A stretch of DNA of 64,000 nt, from assembly GCA_034521445.1 (NCBI GenBank), contig JAXHMM010000017.1, positions 1 through 64,000 on the forward strand, given 5' to 3'. Below are positions 44,486-54,206 of this stretch, one piece after another (within the stretch, counting starts at the first letter, position 1; each line of letters starts with the position of its first letter). Position numbers and translations under genes: made by a program. The DNA comes from Balneolaceae bacterium. Its GTDB lineage: Bacteria; Bacteroidota; Rhodothermia; Balneolales; Balneolaceae. The notes beneath the pieces are model-generated. The model made no database searches, had not been told where the DNA came from, and saw only the letters and a program-made list of their open reading frames with translations.

Positions 44486-47400
44486 ATGCTGCGCATTTTC
44501 ACAAGTCACAAGCTGGAGCGCCTGGCCGACCGCCTGGTGGAGGAGCGTGGTGAACGCCTGCCGGCGGATCCTCTCGATCCGGAACGCTACGTGGTGCAAA
44601 ACCACGGGGTGGCGCGGTGGCTGACTCTCAGGCTGGGCGCCGCGGAGGGTATCGCCGCCAACCTATCCTTTGAGTTCCCCGCCGAAAGAACCTGGGCCAC
44701 CGCCCGCATTCTCTACCCGGGTCTTCCCCGGGTGCTGCCCTCTGACAAGGGACCCATGGCCTGGGAGATCTTCCGGGTGCTGCAGTCGGAGGACCGCGAC
44801 ATCCTCCGTCCGTTGCAGAGTTACGTGGAGGCGGGCGGGGAGGAAGGACGCGAGCTGCGCCGCTGGAAGCTGGCCCGCAAGATCGCCGACGTATTCGACC
44901 AGTACCTGGTGTACCGCCCCGACTGGATGCTGGCCTGGGAGGAGGGGGAGCGGGTGACGGGACATCGTGACGAGGCGTGGCAGGCCTGGCTTTGGCAGGC
45001 GATGGTCGGGCATTGGAGGGAGAGGTACGGAGACCATCCCTGGCTGCACCGTGCGCGTCTTCACCGGCACCTGGAGGAGGCGGTTACGGGAGGCAACCTG
45101 CGGGAAGGGGATCTGCCGGGTGGCATATCCATATTCGGCGTAACGTCCATGCCACCGCCCGTGGCGCGCCTGCTGGTGCGATGCGCCGGGATCACCGATG
45201 TCACCTTCTACCAGTGCCTTACGGCGGACCAGGGCTCCGGGGAGCCGCTTGCAAGCTCCTGGGGCGCGTCGGGCCTGGCTTTCTACGAGGAGCTGATGCG
45301 CCTGGCCGGCAAGCACCGTCCCGGTGCCGAGGTACGTTCCCTGGATTCCGGCGCCGCGGCGGAGGAAGAACAATATGCCTACGGGGAACATAACCTGCTG
45401 GGCGCCCTGCAGCGCAGCCTTCGCGGACAGCCGCCCGCCGCGCCGGAAGAGGAAGAGGCGCAGTGGGACAACACCCTGCAGGTGCACTCCTGCCACAGCG
45501 CCCTCCGTGAGGTGCAGGTACTGCACGACCGCATCCTGGAGATGCTGGATGCCAACCCCGGACTTGGACCCGGAGACATCCTCGTGGTGAATCCCGAGAT
45601 GGAGCGCTACGCCCCCCTTATCGATTCGGTCTTCGGGGTCACCGAGGAGCACCTGCCCCGCATTCCCTACCGCGTGGTGGACGGGCGCTCCTCCACGGCG
45701 CCCGTGGAGCAGGCGTTACTGGCCCTGCTCGACCTGGCCTCCAGCCGTTTCAAGGCGAGCGACGTGCTCGACTTCCTGGAGCTGGACCCGGTGCGCGGCA
45801 AGCTGGACCTCTCCGACGATGAGCTGGACCGCATCGAGCGGTGGACCGATGACAACAGGGTGCGCTGGGGCATTGACGAGACCTTCAAGAGGGAACTGGA
45901 CCTGCCCGCCTCCCCCGGAAACACCTGGCGTGCGGGCCTCTCGCGCATGCTGCTGGGCTACGCCATGGAACCTTCCGAGGACGAGCTGTTCGAAGGCATG
46001 GTACCCTACGGAAAGGTGAGCGGGACGGAGGAGGCGGTCATGATGGGCGAGCTCTCCCGGTGGCTCTCACGGCTTTTCGAGCTGCACCGCTTCGTCAGCA
46101 GTTCCCACAGCCTGGACGAATGGGCAAAGCGGCTGCGAGGGGAGCTGCACCGGTTTCTGGATAGCAGTGACCCCCACACCCGCGACTGGTTCCGCGTGGC
46201 GGGCGTGCTGGACCGCCTGACCGAACAGGGAGACGTCTCAGGCTTCGACCGCCCCGTGGCCTTCGAGCCGGTGGCCGACTGGCTCGGGGGGGAGCTGCAA
46301 ACCGCCTCCTTCGGGGGCAATCCCACCGGGGGCGTCACCTTCAGCTCCATGATCTCCCTGCGCAACATACCCTACAGGGTCATCTGCCTGACCGGCCTGA
46401 GCGACGGCGCCTACCCGCGCGCCCAGCCCTCGCCGGCCTTCGACCTGACCCGGTCGGAGCCCCGTGCAGGCGACCGGTCCAGGCTGGAGGAAGACCGCCA
46501 GGTGATGCTGGAGGCTCTCAACTCCGCCCGGCAGAACCCTCTACATCAGCTATGTGGGACAGAGCAACCGCCAGGAGGCCGATTTCCCGCCCTCCGTGGT
46601 GGTGAGCGAGCTGCTGGATCGTGCGGGTAGCCTGTGTGGCATGGACTACGAAGCGGCCGAGAAGCGGGTTATCCGCCATCCCCTGCAACCCTTCGGTACC
46701 GCCCATTTCAGGTTGGAGGAAGGCGGGCCGGACTCCCCGCTGTTCAGCTACTCCCGCCAATGGCGCGAGATTGCGGCCAGGGTGGGGAGGGAAGGCGAGG
46801 AGGAGCGGCCGCTCTTCACGGAGGCGCTCCCGCCGCCGGAGGAGTCCGGGGAGCCGCTTTTGCTCGCCTCCCTGGTGGATTTTGTCCGGCATCCCTCGCG
46901 GCACCTGCTGCGCCGCAGGCTGGGACTCTGGCTGGATGAGCATCGACGGGAAGAGGATGACAGGGAACCATTTGAGCTGGGTTACCTTGAGCGTTTTCTC
47001 ATTGGGCAGGATCTGCTGGACCGCGAGATCGTAGGGGAGGAGACCGCCGGCCGTTACGCCTGGTACCGGGCCGCCGACCGCCTCCCCGGGGGCTGGCCCG
47101 GAAGAGAGGCCTTTCACCAGCTTCGCGGTAATGTCGAGGAATTTGCCCGTTCGGTGGCGCCCCACCTTGACTCGGAGTCCCTGGAGCCCCGCCCGGTGGA
47201 GGTGGAAACGGAGCGCGGGACGGTTCGCGGCACGCTGGACCGTCTCTACGGCGAGGGACAGATCTTCTACCGTTTCGGAAGCCGCAAGGCCGGGGACCTT
47301 GCCGAGCTTTGGGTCCGACACCTGATGCTGCCCTTTGCCGGGGAGCTCCCCTCGCGCGTGAGCCGCATGTTCAACCGTGACTCCGACGGGCAGACCGAAG

Positions 47401-47737
47401 GGTGCCTGCTGCGGGAGCTGTCCCCCGGGGAGGCAGCCGCGCAGCTGGGAGCGCTGCTGGACTGGTACCGGGAAGGACTGCGCCTCCCCCAGCCCTTCTT
47501 CCCGGAGAGCTCCCTGGCCTATGCCGAGAAGATGCGGTCGGGCGGGAGCCGGAGGCTGCGCGCAAGTCGGCGGAAAAAGAGTGGAGGGACGAATACAACC
47601 CCTACCCGCTGGAGGGTGACGACGCCTACAACCGGCGGCTCTGGCAGCATACCGAACCCTGGCGTTCAGAGGCCTTCGCCGGGCGGGCCATGGCGTTCTG
47701 GGGACCGGTGCTGGACCTGATGGAGGAGGAGTTGTGA
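44486..47737 (+). CDS. recC: Exodeoxyribonuclease V gamma subunit RecC (two frameshifts in this sequence)
   Basis: RecC recognises Chi and holds the RecBCD complex together. The start MLRIFTSHKLERLADRLVEE and the segments YVVQNHGVARWLTLRLGAAEGIAAN (split as VVQNHGVARWLTLRL), FSSMISLRNIPYRVICLTGLSDGAYPR and LLASLVDFVRHPSRHLLRRRLG are typical. The frame changes near 46540 (continuing as TLYISYVGQSNRQEADFPPS) and near 47560 (ending EWRDEYNPYPLEGDDAYNR); the two shifts compensate to about 1083 residues, the usual length. Its stop overlaps the recB GTG. Confidence 0.88.
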
Positions 47738-50700
47738 GACAGCTTGAACCCTTTGACATACCGCTCACAGGCGTGCAGGTGGTGGAGGCCAGCGCAGGCA
47801 CCGGCAAGACCTACAGCATCACCTCCCTCTATGTGCGTGCCCTCATCGACCGTGAGCTCACCGTGGAGGAGGTTCTGGTGGTGACCTACACCAAGGCGGC
47901 CACCAAGGAGCTTCGCGACCGTATACTGCGACGCATTCGCGTTTCGGCGGCGGCGCTGCGCGGCGGCGAGACGGGGGAGGACGCCTTCCTGCAGCAGCTT
48001 GTGGCCCATGTCGACGGACCCGAAAAGGCCGCCGAGCGGCTGGAGCGCGCCCTGCACGACTTCGACCGATCGGCCATCCACACCATCCACGGATTCTGCA
48101 ACCAGGTGCTCCAGGAGCAGGCTTTTGAGAGCGGGGCGCCTTTCGACGCCGAACAGGTGGAGGATGAGTCGGAGATCATCGGGGAGGTGCTCGACGACTT
48201 CTGGCGACGCTGGCTGGGCGAGGTGGAGGAGGAGCCCTGGAAGGAGCCGCTGCTGCGAAGCCTGTCGGAGCGGAATGTGGGTCCCGATCGGCTGGCCCGG
48301 GAGCTCGGACCGCACACCGGAAAGCCCTACCTGGAGCTTCGTCCCCGCGACCCGCAGCCTCCTGACCGGGAAACCGTGGAGGCCCTACAGGAAGCCCACG
48401 AGGAGATGCGGCGACTCTGGGAGCGCGAGCGCGAGGAAATTAGGACCCGACTTCTGGAAGGAAAGGTCAAGCGCTACACCGAGAGCTACGTTTCCGACCG
48501 GATGCTGGAGATGGACCGGCACCTGGCCTCGAATGTGGCTACCATCTACCCCTACGACAAGATGGCCCGTTTTTCTCGTGACTACCTGGCTTCCAAGCTT
48601 AAGAAAGGAGCCGATGCGCCGCCGGAACATCCCTTTTTCGAGGCGGTGGACCGCTACCTGGCCCGGGCGGAGGAACTGCAGGAGCTGCCCGTCTGGTTCC
48701 GCCGCCGCGCCTTCGATTTCCTCACTGAGCGACTGGAAGCCCGCAAGGAAGAGCTGCAGGTCTACTCCTACGACGACATGCTGGTGAAGGTGCGCGATGC
48801 CCTGGCAGGTGCCGGTTCGCTGGCCCGCTCGCTGCGCGGCCGCTACCCGCTGGCGCTGGTGGATGAGTTCCAGGACACCGACCCCGTGCAGTACGACATC
48901 TTTCCATCGACTCTACGGGCAGGAGGATACGGCAGGCGGGAAGAAGGGGCGGGAGTCGGGCCTTTTTATGATCGGCGATCCCAAGCAGTCCATCTACTCC
49001 TTTCGCGGGGCGGATATCCACGCCTACCTGGATGCCCGGCGGCGGGTGCCGGGAGATCGGGCCTGGGGACTCAACTACAACTACCGCGCGGTGCCGGAGC
49101 TTATAGCTGCCGTAAATCGCTTTTTCGGCCGCCATCCCAATCCCTTTCTGCTGGAGGGCATCTCCTTCTCGCCGGCCGAGCCGGGCAGGGAACCGGAGGC
49201 CTATGCACGTTTCAGCAGCGGAGGGGAAACGCCCGCCCCCTGCCAGTTCCGCCTTCCCCCGGTGGAGGAGGAGATCAACACCGGCGACGCCGAAGGGCGC
49301 GCCGCCGCCGACGCGGCCTCAGAGATTGCCCGCCTGCTGGAGGATCCAGATACGCAGATCGGGAAGGAGTCCTCCGTGCGGAGCACATCGCCGTGCTGGT
49401 GCGCAAGCACAAGCAGGCGGAGACCATGGCGAAGGCGCTGCGGGCGTGGGACATCAACAGTGTGCAGGTGAGCAAGGAGAGCGTTTTCGCCACTCCGGAA
49501 GCAGCCGACCTGCAGCAGGTGTTGAGCGCGGTGGCTCATCCTGCCAACGACGCCCTGGTGAGGGCGGCCCTGGCCACCCCGCTTTTCGGGCACGACGCGG
49601 CCGACCTGCTGACGCTGCGCCAGGATGAGGAGGCGTGGACCGAAGAGCTGGCGAGGTTCCGCCGCTGGAACGAGGTATGGGACGCCCACGGCTTCAGCTT
49701 TCTGTTTCAGTCCCTGCTCCTGGAAGGCGGGGCCGCCCGCAGTCTCATGCGCGGGAAGCGGGGCGAGCGTCGGGTTACCAACCTGGTGCACCTGGGCGAA
49801 CTTCTCCAGGAGCGGGAGGGGCGGAGCGGAAGGGGACACCGGAGCCTGCTCAAGTGGATCGCCCGCAAGAGGGCGGAGGTGAATCGCGAGACCGAGGAGG
49901 AGCAGCTCCGCCTGGAGAGCGACCAGGACCTGGTGCGCATCGTGACCATGCACCGCAGCAAAGGCCTGGAATACCCGGTGGTATTCTGTCCCTTCCTCTG
50001 GAACGGGGAGAGCTTCAACGAACGCGGGGGACCCCTGCGCTACCACGACGGGGAGGACGCCTCCCGGTCGGTGCTGGACCTGCGTGGCAAAAGAGACCCG
50101 GAGCGGGGCAGGCTTCGCTTCCTGCAGGCACGCGAGGAGCTGGCCGAGAGCCTGCGCCTGGCCTATGTGGCGATGACCCGCGCCAGCCATCGCTGCTGCC
50201 TGACCTGGATCGCAGCGGGCTATCCCCATTTCTCCGCTCTCGGCTACCTGCTGCACGAGGAGGAGACCGTCCTGGAGGCCCTGGGCCGCAAGGTAGGCGA
50301 CGAAAAGAGCAACGCCCCGGAGCTTGACTCCTTTCCCGCCGCCCTCCGGGAGCTGGCGGAGCGGCATCCGGACCTGATCGAATGCGTGCATCCCGAACCG
50401 GCCACCCCGCGTCCGGCCGACCTTGGGAAGGGCCGGGGGGAGCTGCGTCCGGCGCGCAGCTTCGACTCCGACCCGCCCCGGGAGTCCTACCGCATATCCA
50501 GTTTCTCCTCGCTGACAGGCGCCCTGCACGGGGAGGAGGAGTGGCCGGGCCTGGAACCTCTTTTTCAGGAGCCGCTGCCGGACGAAGATCCCGAGGATGA
50601 GACGGTATATTCCTTTCCGCGGGGACCACGGCCGGGTACCTGCCTGCACAACATCTTCGAGAAACTGCTGCAGCGAAGCGGGGGAGGCTACCCGGGCGAC

Positions 50701-51342
50701 CTCCACGAGACGGTGAGGCGGGAACTTCAGGCCTACGGCATCGCCTCCCGCTGGGAGGCCACCGCCCGCGGCATGGTCCGCACTGTCATGGAGAAGGAGC
50801 TTAGCTCACCGGACGGCGCCGGTCAGGAGCAGACGCCCCTGGTCCTGGCGAAGGCCGGTGCGCGAGACCGCATTCCCGAAATGGAGTTTCACTTCGACAC
50901 GCCCGCCGTGGAGGGCCGCAGGCTGCTGGCCCGGGTGCGAGGCACCGGTGAGGAAAGCCTGCCGCCGCTGCAGGCCGTTTTTCCGGGCTTTATGAAGGGA
51001 TTCATCGACCTGACCGTTCGACACGAGGGACGCTTTTACCTGGTCGACTACAAGTCCAACCACCTGGGAGACGCCCCGGAGGATTACCGCAGGGCATCCC
51101 TGGGCGAGGAGATTCTATCGGCCCACTACGACCTTCAGTATCATCTCTATACGGTGGCCCTGCACCGCTACCTGGGCCGGCGGCTGCCGGACTACAACTA
51201 CGAGCATCACTTCGGGGGCGTCTGGTATCTCTTTCTGCGCGGCATCCGGCCCGAAGGGGAGGAGGGACTCTGGTTTGACCGTCCGGCCGTACAGACCGTA
51301 AAGGATCTGGACCGCATGCTGGGAGGTGGACGCCATGAGTGA
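47734..51342 (+). CDS. recB: Exodeoxyribonuclease V beta subunit RecB (open frame hides a compensated double frameshift)
   Basis: RecB is the 3'-5' helicase and nuclease of RecBCD. A GTG start overlaps the recC stop. Walker A is EASAGTGKTYSITSLY, motif II LALVDEFQDTDPVQYDIF, and the nuclease end has DLTVRHEGRFYLVDYKSNHLG. Although 1202 codons stay open, about residues 392-546 (48905-49370) are an Arg/Gly-rich out-of-frame reading. The true protein there is in the next frame (GLFMIGDPKQSIYSFRGAD, WGLNYNYRAVPELI), then the first frame returns at EHIAVLVRKHKQAETMAKAL. Two opposite single-base errors explain this; the stated length is still right. Confidence 0.9.
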   Translation: MRQLEPFDIPLTGVQVVEASAGTGKTYSITSLYVRALIDRELTVEEVLVVTYTKAATKELRDRILRRIRVSAAALRGGETGEDAFLQQLVAHVDGPEKAAERLERALHDFDRSAIHTIHGFCNQVLQEQAFESGAPFDAEQVEDESEIIGEVLDDFWRRWLGEVEEEPWKEPLLRSLSERNVGPDRLARELGPHTGKPYLELRPRDPQPPDRETVEALQEAHEEMRRLWEREREEIRTRLLEGKVKRYTESYVSDRMLEMDRHLASNVATIYPYDKMARFSRDYLASKLKKGADAPPEHPFFEAVDRYLARAEELQELPVWFRRRAFDFLTERLEARKEELQVYSYDDMLVKVRDALAGAGSLARSLRGRYPLALVDEFQDTDPVQYDIFPSTLRAGGYGRREEGAGVGPFYDRRSQAVHLLLSRGGYPRLPGCPAAGAGRSGLGTQLQLPRGAGAYSCRKSLFRPPSQSLSAGGHLLLAGRAGQGTGGLCTFQQRRGNARPLPVPPSPGGGGDQHRRRRRARRRRRGLRDCPPAGGSRYADREGVLRAEHIAVLVRKHKQAETMAKALRAWDINSVQVSKESVFATPEAADLQQVLSAVAHPANDALVRAALATPLFGHDAADLLTLRQDEEAWTEELARFRRWNEVWDAHGFSFLFQSLLLEGGAARSLMRGKRGERRVTNLVHLGELLQEREGRSGRGHRSLLKWIARKRAEVNRETEEEQLRLESDQDLVRIVTMHRSKGLEYPVVFCPFLWNGESFNERGGPLRYHDGEDASRSVLDLRGKRDPERGRLRFLQAREELAESLRLAYVAMTRASHRCCLTWIAAGYPHFSALGYLLHEEETVLEALGRKVGDEKSNAPELDSFPAALRELAERHPDLIECVHPEPATPRPADLGKGRGELRPARSFDSDPPRESYRISSFSSLTGALHGEEEWPGLEPLFQEPLPDEDPEDETVYSFPRGPRPGTCLHNIFEKLLQRSGGGYPGDLHETVRRELQAYGIASRWEATARGMVRTVMEKELSSPDGAGQEQTPLVLAKAGARDRIPEMEFHFDTPAVEGRRLLARVRGTGEESLPPLQAVFPGFMKGFIDLTVRHEGRFYLVDYKSNHLGDAPEDYRRASLGEEILSAHYDLQYHLYTVALHRYLGRRLPDYNYEHHFGGVWYLFLRGIRPEGEEGLWFDRPAVQTVKDLDRMLGGGRHE

Positions 51343-53191
51343 CCGGCAACCGGCATACCGCCTGGAACCTCCCCGGGGCGAACTGCGCGCGGTGGACCTG
51401 GAGCTGGCGCGTTTCCTGGATGCGCAGCTCTCGGTGGGTTCCGAGCTGCTCTACAGAACCGCCTGCCTGCTGAGCTGGTCCTACCGCCAGGGCGACGTCT
51501 GCCTGGAGCTGGAGGAGTGGGCGGGGCGGCCCCTCGACCCCGTCCGTGAGGAGGGGGAGGAGGCTGCGCCGGACGATTTCCGCTTTCCTCCCCTGGAGCC
51601 GTGGCTGGAAACCCTGCGGGCGAGTCCCTTGACCGGCGGCCCCGGCGACTACCGGCCCCTGGTGCTGGACGGAGGGCGCCTCTACCTTCACCGCCTCCAC
51701 CGGCAGGAGCGCAGCCTGGCCCGGCATATACGGGAGCGGTGCAGGAGGGCCGGGGATGTGGACCTGGAGCTGCTGAGGGAGGGACTGGTCCGGCTGTTCC
51801 CTCCTCCGGCCGAAGAGCCCGACTGGCAGCGGGTGGGCGCCGCACTGGGCGTGCTGAACCGCCTGACGGTCATATCCGGGGGACCCGGAACGGGGAAGAC
51901 GGCTACCGTGGTGCGCCTGATGGCCCTGCTTCTGGAACAGGCGCAGGCCCGCGGGGAGCCTGTTCAGATTGCGCTGGCAGCCCCCACAGGCAAGGCGGCG
52001 GCCCGCCTCAAGGAATCCGTGCGGGCCTCCCGCGGTGAACTGGACTGCAGTGAGGAGGTGCGCGGGCGCCTGCCCGACGACGCCGCCACCCTCCACCGCC
52101 TGCTGGGCGCCCGAATGGGCGGCACGCGCTGGATCCACGGGCCGGAAAATCCACTTGCGGCGGACGCTGTTATTGTGGACGAGGCCTCCATGGTGGACCA
52201 GGCCCTGATGAACCGCCTGCTGGAAGCTCTCGCCCCGCGCACCCGGCTGATTCTGCTCGGTGACAAGGACCAGCTCGCCTCGGTGGAGGCAGGTTCGGTG
52301 CTGGGTGATATCTGCGGTTCGGGCCCCGTCTCCTTTACCGAAGAGATGGCGGGAAGGCTCGGCCGATGTGGGTTGGATTTGCCCGGTGGACGGATCACCG
52401 GGGATGAGCGCGCCCTGGATGACCATGTGGTGCTCCTGGAGCGTAATTACCGCTTCGGCAGGGAGAGCGGCATAGCGGCCCTCGCCGCATGCGTGAACCG
52501 GGGAGAGGGCGAAGGCGCCCTCGAGCTGCTGGCGTCGGGCAGGTACGGCGACCTGGAACGGACGAGCTATCCCGACGCCGGGACCTACCGCGACGAGCTG
52601 GAACGCTGGACGTTCGCCTACCTGGACCGTGTGGGCGAGGGGGCGGACCCCGGGGAGGCCTTCCGCGCCTACCGTTCCCGCAGCCTGCTCACGCCCCACC
52701 GGGGCGGTCCACTCGGCGTGGAGGAGATCAACCGTACGGTGGAACGCATCCTGTCCCGGAGGGGACGCATCAGTCGTTACAGCCGGTGGTACACCGGCAA
52801 ACCCGTCATGATAACTCGCAACGACCGCCTGCTGGGTCTCTATAACGGCGACCTGGGCATCTGTCTGCCCGGCGGTGAGGGCGAGATGAGGGTCTGGTTC
52901 GAAAGGGAGGAGGGGTGGCAATCCTTTGCCCCGGCGCGCCTGAGCCACTGGGAGGCGGCCTGGGCCACAACGGTCCATAAAAGCCAGGGGTCGGAGTACG
53001 AACGTGTGGTTCTGATGCTTCCCTCGCCCGTCTCCCGCGTCATGAGCCGCGAGCTGGTCTATACAGCCGTCACCCGTGCCCGCAGTGCGGTTATTCTGCG
53101 CGGGGAGGGCCATGTGCTGAAGGAAGCCGTTTCGCGCACCGTTGAACGCCGCTCGGGCCTGCGGGACCTTCTTCATTCCAAACGCCCCTGA
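51335..53191 (+). CDS. recD: Exodeoxyribonuclease V alpha subunit RecD
   Basis: RecD is the fast 5'-3' helicase of RecBCD. Superfamily 1 motifs are intact: VISGGPGTGKTATVVRLMALL, ALAAPTGKAAARLKESV, VIVDEASMVDQALM, ILLGDKDQLASVEAG and ATTVHKSQGSEYERVVL, with the usual VYTAVTRARSAV end. The ATG at 51335 has a good GGAGG eight bases upstream and lies inside the end of recB; a GTG at 51326 is less likely. It gives 618 residues. recC, recB and recD overlap one another and form one operon. Confidence 0.93.
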   Translation: MSDRQPAYRLEPPRGELRAVDLELARFLDAQLSVGSELLYRTACLLSWSYRQGDVCLELEEWAGRPLDPVREEGEEAAPDDFRFPPLEPWLETLRASPLTGGPGDYRPLVLDGGRLYLHRLHRQERSLARHIRERCRRAGDVDLELLREGLVRLFPPPAEEPDWQRVGAALGVLNRLTVISGGPGTGKTATVVRLMALLLEQAQARGEPVQIALAAPTGKAAARLKESVRASRGELDCSEEVRGRLPDDAATLHRLLGARMGGTRWIHGPENPLAADAVIVDEASMVDQALMNRLLEALAPRTRLILLGDKDQLASVEAGSVLGDICGSGPVSFTEEMAGRLGRCGLDLPGGRITGDERALDDHVVLLERNYRFGRESGIAALAACVNRGEGEGALELLASGRYGDLERTSYPDAGTYRDELERWTFAYLDRVGEGADPGEAFRAYRSRSLLTPHRGGPLGVEEINRTVERILSRRGRISRYSRWYTGKPVMITRNDRLLGLYNGDLGICLPGGEGEMRVWFEREEGWQSFAPARLSHWEAAWATTVHKSQGSEYERVVLMLPSPVSRVMSRELVYTAVTRARSAVILRGEGHVLKEAVSRTVERRSGLRDLLHSKRP

Positions 53192-53234
53192 CCAATCTTG
53201 GCAACTGACGCAGTTTAATTACGAGGACTAACAC

Positions 53235-53270
53235 AAAAGGGCCGCCCGGCAAGTCGCTGGGCGGCCCTTT
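53235..53270. terminator. Bidirectional terminator between recD and the FKBP gene
   Basis: A perfect 12-bp stem, AAAGGGCCGCCC (53236-53247) with GGGCGGCCCTTT (53259-53270), has A residues before and T residues at its end, so it can stop transcripts from both convergent genes. It lies 44 bases after recD and 22 bases after the end of the FKBP gene. Confidence 0.75.
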
Positions 53271-53292
53271 CCAATGGGATGAGGGGACGGAA

Positions 53293-54033
53293 TCAGTTGC
53301 CGTCGCGCTCGTGGACTTCAAGAAGTTCCACTTCAAAAATGAGGGTTTCGCTGGGACCGATCTGCTGTCCGGCTCCCTGGGCACCGTAGGCAAGTTCGGG
53401 CGGGATGACGAAACGGTACTGCGCACCCTCCTGCATCAGGGCAATGCCTTCCTGCCAGCCCTGGATCAGGCCTTCAAGCAGAAAACCTTGGGGCTGGCCC
53501 CGCTCGCGGGAGCTGTCGAACACCGTGCCGTCGATGGTGGTGCCCTCGTAGTGCACAACCACCGAGTCGCCTACGGAAGGCGATGCGCCACTGCCCTCCT
53601 CCAGGACCTCGTACTGCAGGCCGCTATCGGTAACGGTTACGGCCTCGTTCTGCGCATTCTCGTCGCGGTACTGCTGGCCCTCTTCCATGTTCTGCTGGCC
53701 TTCCTGCTGGCGCTGCTGCTGGGCGCGCTGCTGCGCCTGCATCTGGTACTCCGTGAGCAGCTGTTGCATCTGGGCATTGCTGAGTCGGTTTTCAGCCTCC
53801 CCCATGGCGTCGTTGAAACCGGCCATGAACTGCTGGGCCTTAAGGTCGTTCATGCCCGAAGAGCTCATCTGCTGACCGACGTTGTAGCCGAAGCCGTAGC
53901 TGACGGAATCGATGTTGCTTTCCAGACTGGCCGATCCTCCTGCCCCGGCACCGCCGGAACTGCACGCCATAAAAAGGAAAAAGGGGAGTCCCAGAACCAG
54001 GCTGAGAAGGGTATATCGTTTCGGTGTCATCAT
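53293..54033 (-). CDS. FKBP-type peptidyl-prolyl isomerase, lipoprotein (FkpA/Mip-like)
   Basis: A lipoprotein signal ends in LFMACSS (lipobox Cys). A helical dimerisation region follows (VSYGFGYNVGQQMSSSGMNDLKAQQF, split as VSYGFGYNVGQQMSSSGM), then a Gln-rich linker (about residues 90-120) and an FKBP domain with VVVHYEGTTIDGTVFDSS, VIPPELAYGAQGAG and LIFEVELLEV. At 246 residues it is the FkpA/Mip architecture, an envelope chaperone that speeds proline isomerisation in exported proteins. Confidence 0.92.
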   Translation of the reverse strand: MMTPKRYTLLSLVLGLPFFLFMACSSGGAGAGGSASLESNIDSVSYGFGYNVGQQMSSSGMNDLKAQQFMAGFNDAMGEAENRLSNAQMQQLLTEYQMQAQQRAQQQRQQEGQQNMEEGQQYRDENAQNEAVTVTDSGLQYEVLEEGSGASPSVGDSVVVHYEGTTIDGTVFDSSRERGQPQGFLLEGLIQGWQEGIALMQEGAQYRFVIPPELAYGAQGAGQQIGPSETLIFEVELLEVHERDGN

Positions 54034-54206
54034 AAAGTCTTGGTTGCGATTGGGTTGCAGATTAATGAGACTGGAAAGTATCCATTTTTCACAGGTTTAA
54101 AAAATGACCCGCGTGCGCATCCCTTCGATCGATTTATAATCGTATCTTAGCTGAATCTGTCCTATATTTGTACCCTTTGTAATTTTGAATCAAACACCCA
54201 GCCATC

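Noticed and set aside
49201-50706. A 501-codon minus-strand frame
   Set aside because: Antisense to recB, where the plus strand has conserved helicase and nuclease motifs.
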